Positions 1 through 8,556 of a DNA stretch of 64,000 nucleotides are shown one piece after another. The notes under the pieces are model-generated. The model was not told where the DNA came from. It saw only the letters and a program-made list of their open reading frames with translations, and made no database searches. Each line of letters opens with the position of its first letter. The first letter of the stretch is position 1. This DNA comes from Pseudoclavibacter sp. AY1H1 (lineage in GTDB: Bacteria; Actinomycetota; Actinomycetes; Actinomycetales; Microbacteriaceae): NCBI RefSeq assembly GCF_002931055.1, contig NZ_PSXX01000006.1, positions 1 through 64,000 of the forward strand. Direction: 5' to 3'. Made by a program: the position numbers and the translations under genes.

Positions 1-83
1 GGGGGAGGGAGAGGACGGCAGCGGGGGGCGGATGCTCGGCTCGGGCATGCGATAGGGCCAAGCCCAGCCCCGCCAGGGCACGC

Positions 84-118
84 GAAAGGGCCCGGGATGC
101 GTGCATCCCGGGCCCTTC
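84..118 (-). terminator. Terminator after the binding-protein gene
   Basis: A 15-bp perfect stem (AAGGGCCCGGGATGC and its complement) with a 2-nt loop lies just past the stop codon of the minus-strand binding-protein gene. There is only a short T run. Bases 1-83 hold no gene that I can see. Confidence 0.75.
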
Positions 119-133
119 GCTCAGCGGGTCAGC

Positions 134-1486
134 TTAGAGCTGGCCAGCCTCTTCTCCGATGTTGGAGTAGGTGTTGCCGTTGCCGTACTGGTAGATGCCG
201 ATCGTTGCCTCTGACGGGTCGCCGTTCTCGTCGAACGAGATCGGTCCGGAGACGCCGTCGTAGTCGATGTCGGTTCCAGCTTCGAGGAGCGCGACGCAGT
301 CGGCGTAGGTGGTGCACTTCTCACCCTCTACGGAGACCTTCTGCATGTTGTCCTTGATCGTCGCCGGGTCAGCGGCACCGCCGGCCTGTGCGGCGAGGGC
401 TGCCAGGATGACCGCGTCGTACGACTCAGCGCCGTACGTGAAGTCCTTCAGGTCCGGGTCGATACCGAGCAGCTGGGCGCGGAAGTCGTCGGAGGCGACG
501 ACACCGGGGATGGTGCCCTTGGCGCAGTTCAGCGTGCCCTCTTCGAAGTCAGCGGAGTAGTCGGCCATGTTGCCGTCCACCATGTAGAGCTTGTCGGCGG
601 GGAAGCCCTTGGTGCCGATGAGCTGCGGAACGATGGTCGCCGTCTGGTCGAACGCGACGAGCGCGATCGCGTCGGGGTCGGCGGCCGTGACGGCGTCGAT
701 CTGCGCGGAGAACTGGCTGTCGCCCTCGTTGAAGGCTTCAGACGCGACGACCTCGCCGCCAGCAGCCTCGACTGCTGTGGTGATGCTCTCGGAGAGGCCC
801 GAGCCGTAGGCGTCATTCAGGTAGATGATGCCGACGGATGCGTTGCCGTCGTTGACGATCGTGTTTCCGTTGACGCGTCCCTGGAGGATGTCCGAGGGGG
901 CCGTGCGGAAGTAGAAGCCGTTGTCGGCGTAGGTGGAGAACTCGGCCGAGGTGTTCGCCGGCGAGATCTGCACGACGCCTGCACCGGTGATCTGGTCGAT
1001 GACCGTCATCGAGACGCCCGAGGATGCCGCGCCGACGATGGCGGACACGTTCTGGCTCAGCAGGTCGGTGACCGACTGCGTCGCGATGTCGGTCGACGTG
1101 TCGCCCGAGTCACGGTGGACGACGGTGATGTTGCCGCCGAGCACACCGGACGGCGAGGCGTTGATCTCGGCGACTGCGAGGTCGACACCCGCGATCTCGG
1201 GCGGGCCGAGGAAGGCGAGGGTTCCAGTCTGCGGAAGCAGCGAGCCGATCTTGAGCGCCTCGGAGCGCTCCTGAGCGGTCGGTGCGTCGACGGGCGTGAC
1301 GTCGGCTACGGATGCAGCCGTGTCGGGCCCACAGACGGCAGCGGCAGCATCGCCCTCCGCATCTGGACTGCCACCTTCGGTCGTCGACGAGCACGCAGCC
1401 AGCATGAAGACGCCGACGCTCATGGCGGCGATTCCTGTGGTGATGCGCAACTTCCTGGAGGGAGACGACTTGGCAAAGTTACTCAT
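134..1486 (-). CDS. Branched-chain amino acid ABC transporter substrate-binding lipoprotein
   Basis: A 450-aa extracytoplasmic solute-binding protein of the LivK type (type 1 periplasmic binding fold). Such proteins capture branched-chain amino acids or related small molecules and hand them to a LivHMGF-type permease. The N-terminus has basic residues, a hydrophobic segment at about 15-31 and a lipobox LAAC with the lipidated Cys at 32. The mature part starts with a Ser/Gly/Asp-rich linker. The stretch SLLPQTGTLAFLGPP is the usual start of the ligand-binding domain. The ATG follows a strong AAAGGAG site. No permease or ATPase genes are adjacent on the visible side; they may lie to the left of the window. 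The ligand cannot be read from the sequence. Confidence 0.88.
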   Translation of the reverse strand: MSNFAKSSPSRKLRITTGIAAMSVGVFMLAACSSTTEGGSPDAEGDAAAAVCGPDTAASVADVTPVDAPTAQERSEALKIGSLLPQTGTLAFLGPPEIAGVDLAVAEINASPSGVLGGNITVVHRDSGDTSTDIATQSVTDLLSQNVSAIVGAASSGVSMTVIDQITGAGVVQISPANTSAEFSTYADNGFYFRTAPSDILQGRVNGNTIVNDGNASVGIIYLNDAYGSGLSESITTAVEAAGGEVVASEAFNEGDSQFSAQIDAVTAADPDAIALVAFDQTATIVPQLIGTKGFPADKLYMVDGNMADYSADFEEGTLNCAKGTIPGVVASDDFRAQLLGIDPDLKDFTYGAESYDAVILAALAAQAGGAADPATIKDNMQKVSVEGEKCTTYADCVALLEAGTDIDYDGVSGPISFDENGDPSEATIGIYQYGNGNTYSNIGEEAGQL

Positions 1487-1596
1487 GGTGCTCCTTTATA
1501 CGTAAGCAGAGAGCGAGCGCCGCGCAGCGGCGCCCGGATCTCAAGCTAGCCGCGGCACTGCGACTAACTGATTCATGCTTGTTACGAGCGAGTAAA

Positions 1597-2073
1597 TCAT
1601 GAGTCAGGGCTCGATGTGTATTTCACCATCGGCACGTGGGGAATGTCGTCCTCCATGAAGTTCTCACCGCATCGTTCGAACCCGAATCTCGCGTACCAGG
1701 ATTCGAGGTGGGCCTGCCCGTTGAGGGAGGTCGAGAGGCCTTCACTCTCGGCGATCTCGACGAGGTGGCGGATGATCTGAGCCGAGTATCCGAGGCCGCG
1801 GGAGCTCTCGGCCGTCACGACCCTGCCGATGGGGCGTGACAGGTGCGTCGGCAGGTGCTCGTCCGGCCAGCCGATGGGGAGGAGTCTCGCGTAGCTGTGC
1901 GGGTAGAGGGGGTCGTCGCCGATGAACGCATGCAGGGTGCCGTCGGCGAAGTCGGCCGTGTCCGGGTCGAGGTACACGCAGTCCTGCTCGACGACGAAGA
2001 TGCTCGAGCGCAGGTGCAGGATGCCCCAGAGCTCGGCGGCACTGAGTTCGGTGAAGGTGCGGACCGTGATCAT
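1597..2073 (-). CDS. ElaA-like GNAT family N-acetyltransferase
   Basis: A 158-aa protein of the GNAT acetyl-CoA-dependent acyltransferase fold, of the ElaA subgroup. The N-terminal half carries the motif IFVVEQDCVYLDPD typical of ElaA. It is followed by a core strand with the acetyl-CoA loop around residues 85-105 (IGRVVTAESSRGLGYSAQIIRH) and the terminal motif WYARFGFERCGENFMEDDIPHVPM. The length matches the family (about 150 aa). The acceptor substrate is unknown for this group. It stands alone on the minus strand upstream of the binding-protein gene, with 110 bp between them. That gap contains a GC-rich stem (GCGCCGC/GCGGCGC near 1520-1536), which could act as a weak terminator. Confidence 0.85.
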   Translation of the reverse strand: MITVRTFTELSAAELWGILHLRSSIFVVEQDCVYLDPDTADFADGTLHAFIGDDPLYPHSYARLLPIGWPDEHLPTHLSRPIGRVVTAESSRGLGYSAQIIRHLVEIAESEGLSTSLNGQAHLESWYARFGFERCGENFMEDDIPHVPMVKYTSSPDS

Positions 2074-2170
2074 GCCAGCCAGTCTTGCAGAGCGGCAGCG
2101 CAGCAGAGCAGCAAGCGGCGAGCGGTCGGCTCCGTGCAGCGGATGCTGGGGAGCTCTGATCCGCGCCCCC

Positions 2171-2182
2171 TACGATGGCGCC
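2171..2182 (+). promoter_or_regulatory. -10 box for a leaderless transcript
   Basis: TACGAT at 2171-2176 is followed by 6 nt and the ATG of the oxidoreductase. No Shine-Dalgarno sequence is present, so the mRNA probably starts at or within a base or two of the start codon. Confidence 0.55.
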
Positions 2183-3202
2183 ATGGTTCGCGGATACCTG
2201 ACGACGAAGTCCACCGACGACGCGGGGAAGCCTCGCATCGACGTCGCGTTCGATGAGCTCGGCGACGAGCTGTTCGGCGACGGCCGCCTCCATCGCGGCC
2301 AGGTGCTCGTCGACGTGGCCTACTCGAGCCTCAACTACAAGGACGCCCTGCTGCTCGCCGGCAGGCCCGGCGTGAGTCGAGCGGATGTGCTCGTCCCGGG
2401 CATCGACGTCGTCGGCGTCGTTCGGGAGTCGCGCACGCCGAACTTCGTGCCAGGCGACCGCGTCGTGCTGAACGGTGCGGGGCTCGGCGAGAGCAGGCAC
2501 GGCGGCCTCGCCGAGCTGTGCCTCGTCGACGACGAGTCGCTCATCCACCTACCCGAGGAGATGTCCCTCTTGCAGGGGGCCGCCATCGGCACTGCCGGGT
2601 ACACGGCGATGCTATCGGTGCTGGCGCTCGAGAAGCAGGTCGCGCCCGGCGACGGCGATGTGCTCGTGACGGGTGCGGCGGGTGGCGTCGGCAGCGTGGC
2701 GATCGCCCTGCTGGCGGGACTCGGCTACCGGGTCGTCGCATCCACTGGCCGCGGTGACGAGGAGGGTGACTACCTGCGCCGCCTCGGCGCGGCCGAGATC
2801 ATCGACCGGCACGTGCTCTCCGATGCGCCGGGCAAGGGACTGCAGACGGAGCGCTGGGCCGGGGCCATTGACGCGGTCGGCTCGACGACCCTCGCGAACG
2901 TGATCGCGCAGACGAGACGAGAAGGGCTGGTGACGGCGTGCGGGCTGGCGCAGGGTACCGACCTGCCGACAACGGTCCTGCCGTTCATCCTGCGCGGCGT
3001 GACGCTGCGCGGCATCAACTCGGTCGTGCAGAGCCTGGAGGTGCGGGCCGAGGCCTGGAACAGGCTCCTCGAGCTCGACAGCGAACTGCTCGAGTCGATG
3101 ACCGAAGTCGTCGCCCTCGAGGAGGCGATCGAGGTCGCGCAGCCCATCCTCGATGGGACGGTGCGCGGGCGAACGGTCGTGCGCGTGCGGGGTGACGCCT
3201 GA
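2183..3202 (+). CDS. MDR-superfamily NADPH-dependent oxidoreductase (acryloyl-CoA reductase AcuI/YhdH type)
   Basis: A 339-aa medium-chain dehydrogenase/reductase. The GroES-like N-terminal domain includes SSLNYKDALLL and PGIDVVGVV. The Rossmann domain carries the cofactor loop GAAGGVGS near residue 160, preceded by GTAGYTAM, and the C-terminal part has the YhdH-like GINSV. No zinc-binding Cys cluster is seen, as expected for the quinone-oxidoreductase/YhdH branch. By family it reduces an activated double bond (acryloyl-CoA or a related enone) with NADPH; the exact substrate is inferred only. An in-frame extension upstream is possible, but the ATG at 2183 matches family N-termini and has a well-placed -10 box. 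Confidence 0.88.
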   Translation: MVRGYLTTKSTDDAGKPRIDVAFDELGDELFGDGRLHRGQVLVDVAYSSLNYKDALLLAGRPGVSRADVLVPGIDVVGVVRESRTPNFVPGDRVVLNGAGLGESRHGGLAELCLVDDESLIHLPEEMSLLQGAAIGTAGYTAMLSVLALEKQVAPGDGDVLVTGAAGGVGSVAIALLAGLGYRVVASTGRGDEEGDYLRRLGAAEIIDRHVLSDAPGKGLQTERWAGAIDAVGSTTLANVIAQTRREGLVTACGLAQGTDLPTTVLPFILRGVTLRGINSVVQSLEVRAEAWNRLLELDSELLESMTEVVALEEAIEVAQPILDGTVRGRTVVRVRGDA

Positions 3203-3224
3203 TTCGAGGGCGACTGACGCTGGA

Positions 3225-3572
3225 TCAGGCCAGCGGGGCGTGCTCGAGGTTCTCCGAAGCCCACGTGCCGAGCTGCTTGAGCACCGGAATGAGGCGCTGA
3301 CCTGCCGTCGTGAGCTCGTAGCTGACCGAGACCGGCGGGCCGTCGTTGACGGTGCGCGCGACGAGTCCGGCCCCGGCGAGCTCGGTCAGACGGTCGGAGA
3401 GGACCGCGTCGCTGATGCCCGTCACCGCACGGCGCAGGGCGACGAAGGTGAGGGGCTGCGAGCCGAGCACATCGATGATCATGCCGTTCCAGCGCTTGCC
3501 CAGCAGCGTGAAGGCGAGCGAGATGGCGCCGTCGCATTCCGCGGCGCCGTGCTCCTGCGCTTTCTCTGCCAT
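3225..3572 (-). CDS. HxlR-family (DUF24) transcriptional regulator, candidate redox sensor
   Basis: A 115-aa winged-helix regulator. The core reads LLGKRWNGMIIDVL, followed by the recognition-helix region GISDAVLSDRLTELAGAGLV and a wing ending in YELTTAGQRLIPVL. A single cysteine at residue 13 (AAECDG) sits where the redox-sensing Cys of the YodB/HypR-type members lies. In Bacillus, YodB represses an azoreductase and a quinone-response regulon, and here the divergent neighbour is an azoreductase. I infer that this protein represses that gene and perhaps itself through the inverted repeat between them. The start is leaderless-looking: TACACT, 6 nt, ATG. Confidence 0.9.
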   Translation of the reverse strand: MAEKAQEHGAAECDGAISLAFTLLGKRWNGMIIDVLGSQPLTFVALRRAVTGISDAVLSDRLTELAGAGLVARTVNDGPPVSVSYELTTAGQRLIPVLKQLGTWASENLEHAPLA

Positions 3573-3578
3573 GCCGCC

Positions 3579-3584
3579 AGTGTA
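3579..3584 (-). promoter_or_regulatory. -10 box of the HxlR gene (leaderless)
   Basis: The minus strand reads TACACT, six bases, then the ATG at 3572. There is no ribosome binding site between them. Confidence 0.5.
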
Positions 3585-3598
3585 CCCGTGCTAATCTG

Positions 3599-3633
3599 CA
3601 CAGAGTCGCTCTGGTTTTCATAGCGACTCTGTG
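3599..3633. promoter_or_regulatory. Perfect 12-bp inverted repeat, putative HxlR operator
   Basis: CACAGAGTCGCT at 3599-3610 is repeated inverted as AGCGACTCTGTG at 3622-3633, with an 11-nt spacer. It lies between the divergent HxlR and azoreductase genes, upstream of both starts and 26 bp from the HxlR start. A dimeric winged-helix regulator would bind such a dyad. An RNA hairpin role is less likely because the repeat lies at the promoter of both genes. Confidence 0.6.
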
Positions 3634-3652
3634 AAATTTCAAGGAGCCCCGC

Positions 3653-4312
3653 ATGTCCCTTCTCCGTATCGATGCCAGCCTGCTCCCCGCCACCTCCGCC
3701 AGCCGCGCGCTCGGCGACCTCGTCGAGGCCGAGTGGACCCAGGCACACCCCGACTCGGTCGTCACACGCCGCAACCTCATCGAGTCGCCCATCCCCGCCG
3801 ACGCCTGGCAGAACGCCGTCTACGCTGGCTTCACGCCCGAGGACGACCGCACCGAGGAGCAGCGCGCCGCTGTCGCCCTGGCAGCGCAGCTGGCCGACGA
3901 GATCATCGCGGCCGACGCCCTGCTTTTCACCGTGCCGCTCTACAACTACGGCATCTCGCAGCACTTCAAGCTCTGGTTCGACCTCGCCTACACCGACCCG
4001 CGCACCAACGCTGGAAGCACGACGCTCGCCGGGAAGCCCGCAACCCTCGCGACCGTCCTCGGTGGCAACTACGACGAGGGCACCCCGAAGGAAGGCTGGG
4101 ACCACTCCACGCCGTACCTCACCCGTCTGCTCCAGGACGCATGGGGCCTCGACCTCCGCGTCGTGCAGCGTCCCTTCACGCTCGTGGGCGTCAACCCGGC
4201 ACTCGACCAGTTCGCCGACCTCGCCGCCGACCTCAAGTCCGAAGCCGAGACGAAGGCGGTGGAGTCCGGCCGCGAGCTCGCCGAGCTCCGCGGCAAGACC
4301 GACGCCGCGTAG
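3653..4312 (+). CDS. azoR: FMN-dependent NADH-azoreductase / NAD(P)H oxidoreductase
   Basis: A 219-aa flavodoxin-like protein. The N-terminus SLLRIDASLLPATSASRALGDL fits the FMN phosphate-binding loop (DASxxPxxSxSR). The motif FTVPLYNYGISQHFKLWFD around residues 93-111 matches the flavin-contacting segment of azoreductases. The family reduces azo compounds and quinones by two-electron transfer, protecting against electrophiles. It has a ribosome binding site, AAGGAG, about 8 nt upstream of the ATG. It is divergent from the HxlR regulator, which supports an electrophile-response pair. Confidence 0.88.
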   Translation: MSLLRIDASLLPATSASRALGDLVEAEWTQAHPDSVVTRRNLIESPIPADAWQNAVYAGFTPEDDRTEEQRAAVALAAQLADEIIAADALLFTVPLYNYGISQHFKLWFDLAYTDPRTNAGSTTLAGKPATLATVLGGNYDEGTPKEGWDHSTPYLTRLLQDAWGLDLRVVQRPFTLVGVNPALDQFADLAADLKSEAETKAVESGRELAELRGKTDAA

Positions 4313-4362
4313 GCAGGCGGAGCCCAGCTCCACCGCTCCGACCGTCGACAGCCGGGCAGTCT

Positions 4363-4424
4363 CGGGATGGGGAACTCGCGTCCTTCAGGGGAACGCCTCT
4401 CAGCGAAGCGCGTTCTGCATCCCG
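4363..4424. terminator. Bidirectional stem-loop between azoreductase and DedA genes
   Basis: CGGGATG at 4363-4369 pairs with CATCCCG at 4418-4424, and the stem continues with GAAC/GTTC and CGCG/CGCG separated by small mismatches. It separates two convergent genes. The loop is long, so confidence is moderate. Confidence 0.45.
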
Positions 4425-4454
4425 CAGACTCTCCGACTCCGTGGGCGGGGTGCC

Positions 4455-5090
4455 CTAGCTTGCGACGTCGGCCTTCCGGCGGTCGGTGAGCTTCTCGAAC
4501 CAGCCGTTGACCACCTGCGCGAGAAGGCCAAGAGCAATGGCCGTGACCACGGCGAGCACCATCATGAGCAGCGGGTTGTCCGTGCTGAACGAGCCGAACA
4601 CGGCGCCGATCACCACCGCGTAGCCAACCCACACGGCACTCGCGAGCACGGAAAGCGGAAGGAAGGTGGGCATCGGCATCCGGGCGTCGGATGCGGCGAG
4701 CACCGTCGCGATGCGCCCAAGCGGCAGCAGCCGCACGGTGACCATGACCCACTTCGGACGGGTCTTCAGCTGATCGCCGACTCGCGTGCGCACGGCGGTG
4801 AGCCGGCGCCCGTTCATCCAGCTCCACTTGCCGAACCCGACGCCCCTGGCGAGCCAGTACGTGCCGATGTCGCCGAGCACCATGCCGACGACGCAGAACG
4901 CGAAGAGTCCGAAGAGGTTGATGAGGGCCGTCCACCCCTGATCTCCGGCGGTGAGGGCGGAGATCGCCACGACCAGCGATTGACTCGGCAGGAAGGTGAC
5001 GACGCCGCCGACGAGCAGCACGAGCGCCACGACCGCGAAGCTCCAGCCGGAGCCCCTCAGGTCGAGCACCCAGTTGGTGAGTTCCTCCAC
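4455..5090 (-). CDS. DedA family (SNARE-associated/VTT domain) inner-membrane protein
   Basis: A 211-aa polytopic membrane protein of the DedA family. Members are implicated in lipid carrier (undecaprenyl phosphate or phospholipid) translocation and envelope homeostasis. Visible features are a hydrophobic first segment at about 15-40, the stretch GVVTFLPSQSLVVAISAL typical of the re-entrant DedA motif, VLGDIGTYWLARGVGFGKW, and the conserved VTVRLLPLGRIATVLAA in place of the common FIPxxR motif. The last two segments lie in the C-terminal 70 residues. I chose the GTG at 5090 because it gives the normal family N-terminus. It lies 47 bp after hemL on the same strand and may be co-transcribed with it. 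Confidence 0.82.
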   Translation of the reverse strand: MEELTNWVLDLRGSGWSFAVVALVLLVGGVVTFLPSQSLVVAISALTAGDQGWTALINLFGLFAFCVVGMVLGDIGTYWLARGVGFGKWSWMNGRRLTAVRTRVGDQLKTRPKWVMVTVRLLPLGRIATVLAASDARMPMPTFLPLSVLASAVWVGYAVVIGAVFGSFSTDNPLLMMVLAVVTAIALGLLAQVVNGWFEKLTDRRKADVAS

Positions 5091-5137
5091 GTGGCTTCTA
5101 GGCCCTTTCGTCGACGGCTCGGCGTTCCAACGCGGCC

Positions 5138-6490
5138 CTACTCGGGTGCCGAGGCGTTGGCCGCGGCCCGGGCTGCTGCGGGGAGCGCCGCGAGGACGCG
5201 GTCGATGGCCGCATCGTCGTGGGCAGCCGAGACGAACCAGGCCTCGAAGACGCTCGGCGGCAGGTTGACACCGGCGTCGAGCATCGCGGCGAAGAACGGC
5301 GGGTAGCGCCAGGCCTCCTGGCGCTTGACCTCGTCCTCGTTCCGCGGCCCGCCGCCGGTTCCGGTCCAGCCGAGCGCCGCGCCATCGCCGAAGGTGAAAC
5401 TGAAGAGGTTGCCGACGTTCTGCACCGAGTGGGCGACGCCCGCGGCGGTGAGCGCCTCGGAGGTCGCGGTGCGGATGCGCTCGGCAGCCGCGTCGACGCG
5501 AGCGTAGACGGCGGCGTCGGCGTGCGAGAGCGTCGCGATGCCGGCGGCGACCGCGACGGGGTTCCCCGAGAGCGTGCCAGCCTGGTAGACGGGGCCCTGC
5601 GGGGCGAGGTGGCTCATGATCTCGCGCGGACCGCCCAGGGCCGCGACGGGCATGCCGCCGCCGATGACCTTGCCGAACGTGTACAGGTCGGCCTGCCATC
5701 CGCTCGAGGACTCGGTCTTCTGCTCCTCGCCCCACCAACCTGCTGGCCCGGTGCGGAACCCGGTGAGCACCTCGTCGCAGACGAGCAGGGCACCCTCGGA
5801 CGAGCACAGCTGGGCGAGCTCGCGATTGAAGCCAGGCTCGGGAGGGACGACGCCCATGTTCGCGGGTGACGCCTCGGTGATGACAGCGGCGATCTCGCCG
5901 GGATGCTCGGCGAACGCGGCGCGCACGGCGTCGAGGTCGTTGAACGGGACGACGATGGTCTGCGAGGTGATGGCTTCCGGCACACCGGCAGAGCCCGGGA
6001 GCGCGAGCGTGGCGAGGCCCGAGCCCGCGGCCGCGAGGAGGCCGTCGGAGTGGCCGTGATAGCAGCCCGCGAACTTCACGATGAGGTCGCGGCCCGTGTA
6101 GCCGCGTGCGAGCCGCAGGGCCGTCATGGTCGCCTCGGTTCCCGTGGAGACGAGGCGCACCTGCTCGATGGGGGCGATGCGATCGACGACGAGCTCCGCG
6201 AGCTGCGTCTCAGCGGGGGTGGGGGCTCCGAACGAGAGTCCGCGAGCCGCCGCGTCTTGGACTGCCTCGACGACGGCGGGATGCGCGTGCCCGAGCAGCA
6301 TGGGGCCCCACCCACTGACGAGGTCGACGTACTCGTTGCCGTCGACGTCGGTCAGGTACGGACCCGTCGCGGAGGCAGCGAAGGGAGGCGTGCCCCCAAC
6401 CGAGCCGTACGCGCGGACCGGCGAGTTCACACCCCCGGGCGTGACCTCGAGCGAGCGGGCGAAGAGCGAGGCGGAGACGTCGTGGTTCAT
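5138..6490 (-). CDS. hemL: Glutamate-1-semialdehyde 2,1-aminomutase
   Basis: A 450-aa PLP enzyme that isomerises glutamate-1-semialdehyde to 5-aminolevulinate, the second step of the C5 tetrapyrrole route. The N-terminus [21 protein letters not shown] is characteristic. The PLP phosphate-binding STGTEATM lies at 115-122, CDEVLTGFR at 238-246, and the Schiff-base lysine is K274 in [11 protein letters not shown]. The length is normal for the family. Its start overlaps the hemB stop by 4 bases (ATGA), so translation is probably coupled. It is the last heme gene of the minus-strand operon. Confidence 0.97.
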   Translation of the reverse strand: MNHDVSASLFARSLEVTPGGVNSPVRAYGSVGGTPPFAASATGPYLTDVDGNEYVDLVSGWGPMLLGHAHPAVVEAVQDAAARGLSFGAPTPAETQLAELVVDRIAPIEQVRLVSTGTEATMTALRLARGYTGRDLIVKFAGCYHGHSDGLLAAAGSGLATLALPGSAGVPEAITSQTIVVPFNDLDAVRAAFAEHPGEIAAVITEASPANMGVVPPEPGFNRELAQLCSSEGALLVCDEVLTGFRTGPAGWWGEEQKTESSSGWQADLYTFGKVIGGGMPVAALGGPREIMSHLAPQGPVYQAGTLSGNPVAVAAGIATLSHADAAVYARVDAAAERIRTATSEALTAAGVAHSVQNVGNLFSFTFGDGAALGWTGTGGGPRNEDEVKRQEAWRYPPFFAAMLDAGVNLPPSVFEAWFVSAAHDDAAIDRVLAALPAAARAAANASAPE

Positions 6491-7512
6491 CGTGCATCCA
6501 CTCTGCCATGGGCCGCCGACACTGGCGTGCCCGACTGCGACGCCAGGGTGCGCGCGAGCTCACTCGCGTAGTAGGTCAGCACGGCATCGGCGCCAGCGCG
6601 TCGAATCGACGTGATGGACTCCGCGATCGCGCGATCGCGGTCGATCCAGCCATTCGCCGCGGCGGCCTCGATCATGGCGTACTCGCCGCTGACCTGGTAG
6701 GCCCATACGGGAACGATCGATTCCGCGGCGACATCGGCGAGCACGTCGAGGTACGAGCCAGCCGGCTTCACCATGACGACGTCGGCGCCCTCATCGATGT
6801 CGATGTGCGCCTCCCGCATGCCCTCGCGGCGGTTGGCCGGGTCGAGCTGGTAGGTGCGACGGTCTCCCTGGAGCTGCGAGTCCACAGCCTCCCGGAACGG
6901 TCCGTAGAACGCCGACGCGTACTTCGCGGAGTAGGCGACGATCGCGACGTCGGTGTGCCCGGCTGCGTCGAGGGCGGCCCTCGCACTCGCGACCTGGCCG
7001 TCCATCATCCCCGACATCCCGAGCATCGCGGCACCGGAGTCGGCCTGGGCGATCGCCATCGCGTCGTACCGCTCGAGCGTCGCGTCGTTGTCGACACGAC
7101 CGGCCGCATCCAGCACGCCGCAGTGGCCGTGGTCGGTGAACTCGTCAAGGCAGAGGTCGGTCTGCACGACGATGTCCTCGCCGAATTCCTCCGCCAGCTT
7201 GCGGGCCGCGACGTTGAGGATGCCGTTCGGATCGGTCGCGCCCGAGCCCACGGCGTCGCGAGTCTCCGGCACGCCGAAGAGCATCACCCCGCCGACTCCG
7301 AGCGTCGCCGCCTCCTCGACCGCGCGGCGCAGCGAGTCGAGCGAGTGCTGCTGCACGCCGGGCATCGACGAGATCGCGATCGGCTCGCTCACGCCCTCGC
7401 GGACGAACAGCGGCAGGATGAGGTCGTTCGGGTGCACGCGCACCTCACGGACCTGGCGGCGCACGGCGTCGCTCTGGCGCAGGCGACGAGGCCTGCGGCT
7501 CGGGGAGATCAT
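6487..7512 (-). CDS. hemB: Delta-aminolevulinic acid dehydratase (porphobilinogen synthase)
   Basis: A 341-aa enzyme condensing two 5-aminolevulinates to porphobilinogen. Both Schiff-base lysines are visible: K197 in [17 protein letters not shown] and K249 in [11 protein letters not shown]. The metal-site region [15 protein letters not shown] (119-132) has C121 and C131 but an Asp where strictly zinc-type enzymes have a third Cys, so a mixed or magnesium-leaning metal site is possible. It overlaps hemL by 4 bases. hemD ends 96 bp upstream. A GAGGAAGGA purine-rich stretch precedes the ATG. Confidence 0.97.
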   Translation of the reverse strand: MISPSRRPRRLRQSDAVRRQVREVRVHPNDLILPLFVREGVSEPIAISSMPGVQQHSLDSLRRAVEEAATLGVGGVMLFGVPETRDAVGSGATDPNGILNVAARKLAEEFGEDIVVQTDLCLDEFTDHGHCGVLDAAGRVDNDATLERYDAMAIAQADSGAAMLGMSGMMDGQVASARAALDAAGHTDVAIVAYSAKYASAFYGPFREAVDSQLQGDRRTYQLDPANRREGMREAHIDIDEGADVVMVKPAGSYLDVLADVAAESIVPVWAYQVSGEYAMIEAAAANGWIDRDRAIAESITSIRRAGADAVLTYYASELARTLASQSGTPVSAAHGRVDAR

Positions 7513-7608
7513 GCGATCGTGTCCTTCCTCAGGAGTTCTGCGCCGACGGTCGCGGACGCGGCCCGGCTTGTCGGCATGTGGGTCCGATCCGCCCAGCAGG
7601 CGGCGAAC

Positions 7609-8523
7609 TCAGCGGTCATTGGGGGCTTGACCGCGTCCCTCGTCGAGGGCCGGGATGTCTTCCTTCGGCACCGGTCGACTGTCGTGCTCGGCCTGCAGCT
7701 CGCTCGCCTCGAACGCGCGAAGCGCCTTCAGATCGATGGCCTCGGTCACCGGCATGTCGCTGCCGCTCGCAAGCCACTCGAGGCCGTCGAGCAGCGATGC
7801 GACCGAGCGCTGCTTGGCGACGACATCGACGCGGAGACCCAGCTGCCTGGCGTCCTTCGCGGTGCGGGGGCCGATCGCGGCGATGTAGATCTCATCAGGG
7901 ATCGGCGAGAACTGCTTGTGCACCTGCTCCGCCACGGATCCGCTCGTCACGAGGATCGCTCGGATCCGGCTGTTGCGGATGTCGTACTGGATGCTCTCCG
8001 CCGCTGGCACACCCACCGTGCGGTACGCGACGACCGAGTCGACGAGGTGCCCGCGCCTGGCGAGCCCTTCCGCGAGCGTCGGTCGAGCGACCTCCGATCG
8101 CAGCCACAGCACCGAGATGGGCGGCTGGCGGCGAGCCGCCTCGGCCCACTCCAGGAGCAGCCCCTTGGCGGAGTTGTCGTGCGTGGGAACGAAGTCCACC
8201 CGGTACCCGGCCGTCGTCAGCGAGGCCGCGGTCGTCTCGCCGACCGCCGCGATGAGCGTGTGGTCCGGCACCTTCACGCCGAGCGAGTGCATGACATCGG
8301 CAGCCGTGGCGCTCGTGACCGCGATCCAGTTGTAGTGCCCGCTCTCGAGCAGGCGGATCTTGTCGCTCAGCACCCGGGAGTCGTCCTCGTTCGGGCTCGC
8401 GAAGTTGATGAGCGGGGCCGTGATGGGGAACGCCGAACGGGCGCGAACGGCCTCCGCGACGTCGCCACCCCAGACGCCTCCACGGGGTACGAGGATCTTC
8501 CAGCCCTTCAGCGGTGCATCCAT
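7609..8523 (-). CDS. hemD: Uroporphyrinogen-III synthase
   Basis: A 304-aa protein that closes hydroxymethylbilane with inversion of ring D. It has the two-lobe fold typical of HemD: GWKILVPRGG at the start, WIAVTSATAADVM and AAVGETTAASL in lobe one, then VVAYRTVGV, AILVTSGSVAEQV and AAIGPRTAKDARQLGLRVDVVA. About 45 extra C-terminal residues, acidic and low in complexity, extend beyond the domain. An in-frame GTG lies 18 bases further upstream, but the GGAGGA site is spaced correctly only for the ATG at 8523. The gene begins 33 bp after hemC ends. Confidence 0.93.
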   Translation of the reverse strand: MDAPLKGWKILVPRGGVWGGDVAEAVRARSAFPITAPLINFASPNEDDSRVLSDKIRLLESGHYNWIAVTSATAADVMHSLGVKVPDHTLIAAVGETTAASLTTAGYRVDFVPTHDNSAKGLLLEWAEAARRQPPISVLWLRSEVARPTLAEGLARRGHLVDSVVAYRTVGVPAAESIQYDIRNSRIRAILVTSGSVAEQVHKQFSPIPDEIYIAAIGPRTAKDARQLGLRVDVVAKQRSVASLLDGLEWLASGSDMPVTEAIDLKALRAFEASELQAEHDSRPVPKEDIPALDEGRGQAPNDR

Positions 8524-8556
8524 CGTGGTTCCTCCGTTCACGTCCGGACCCTCCGT

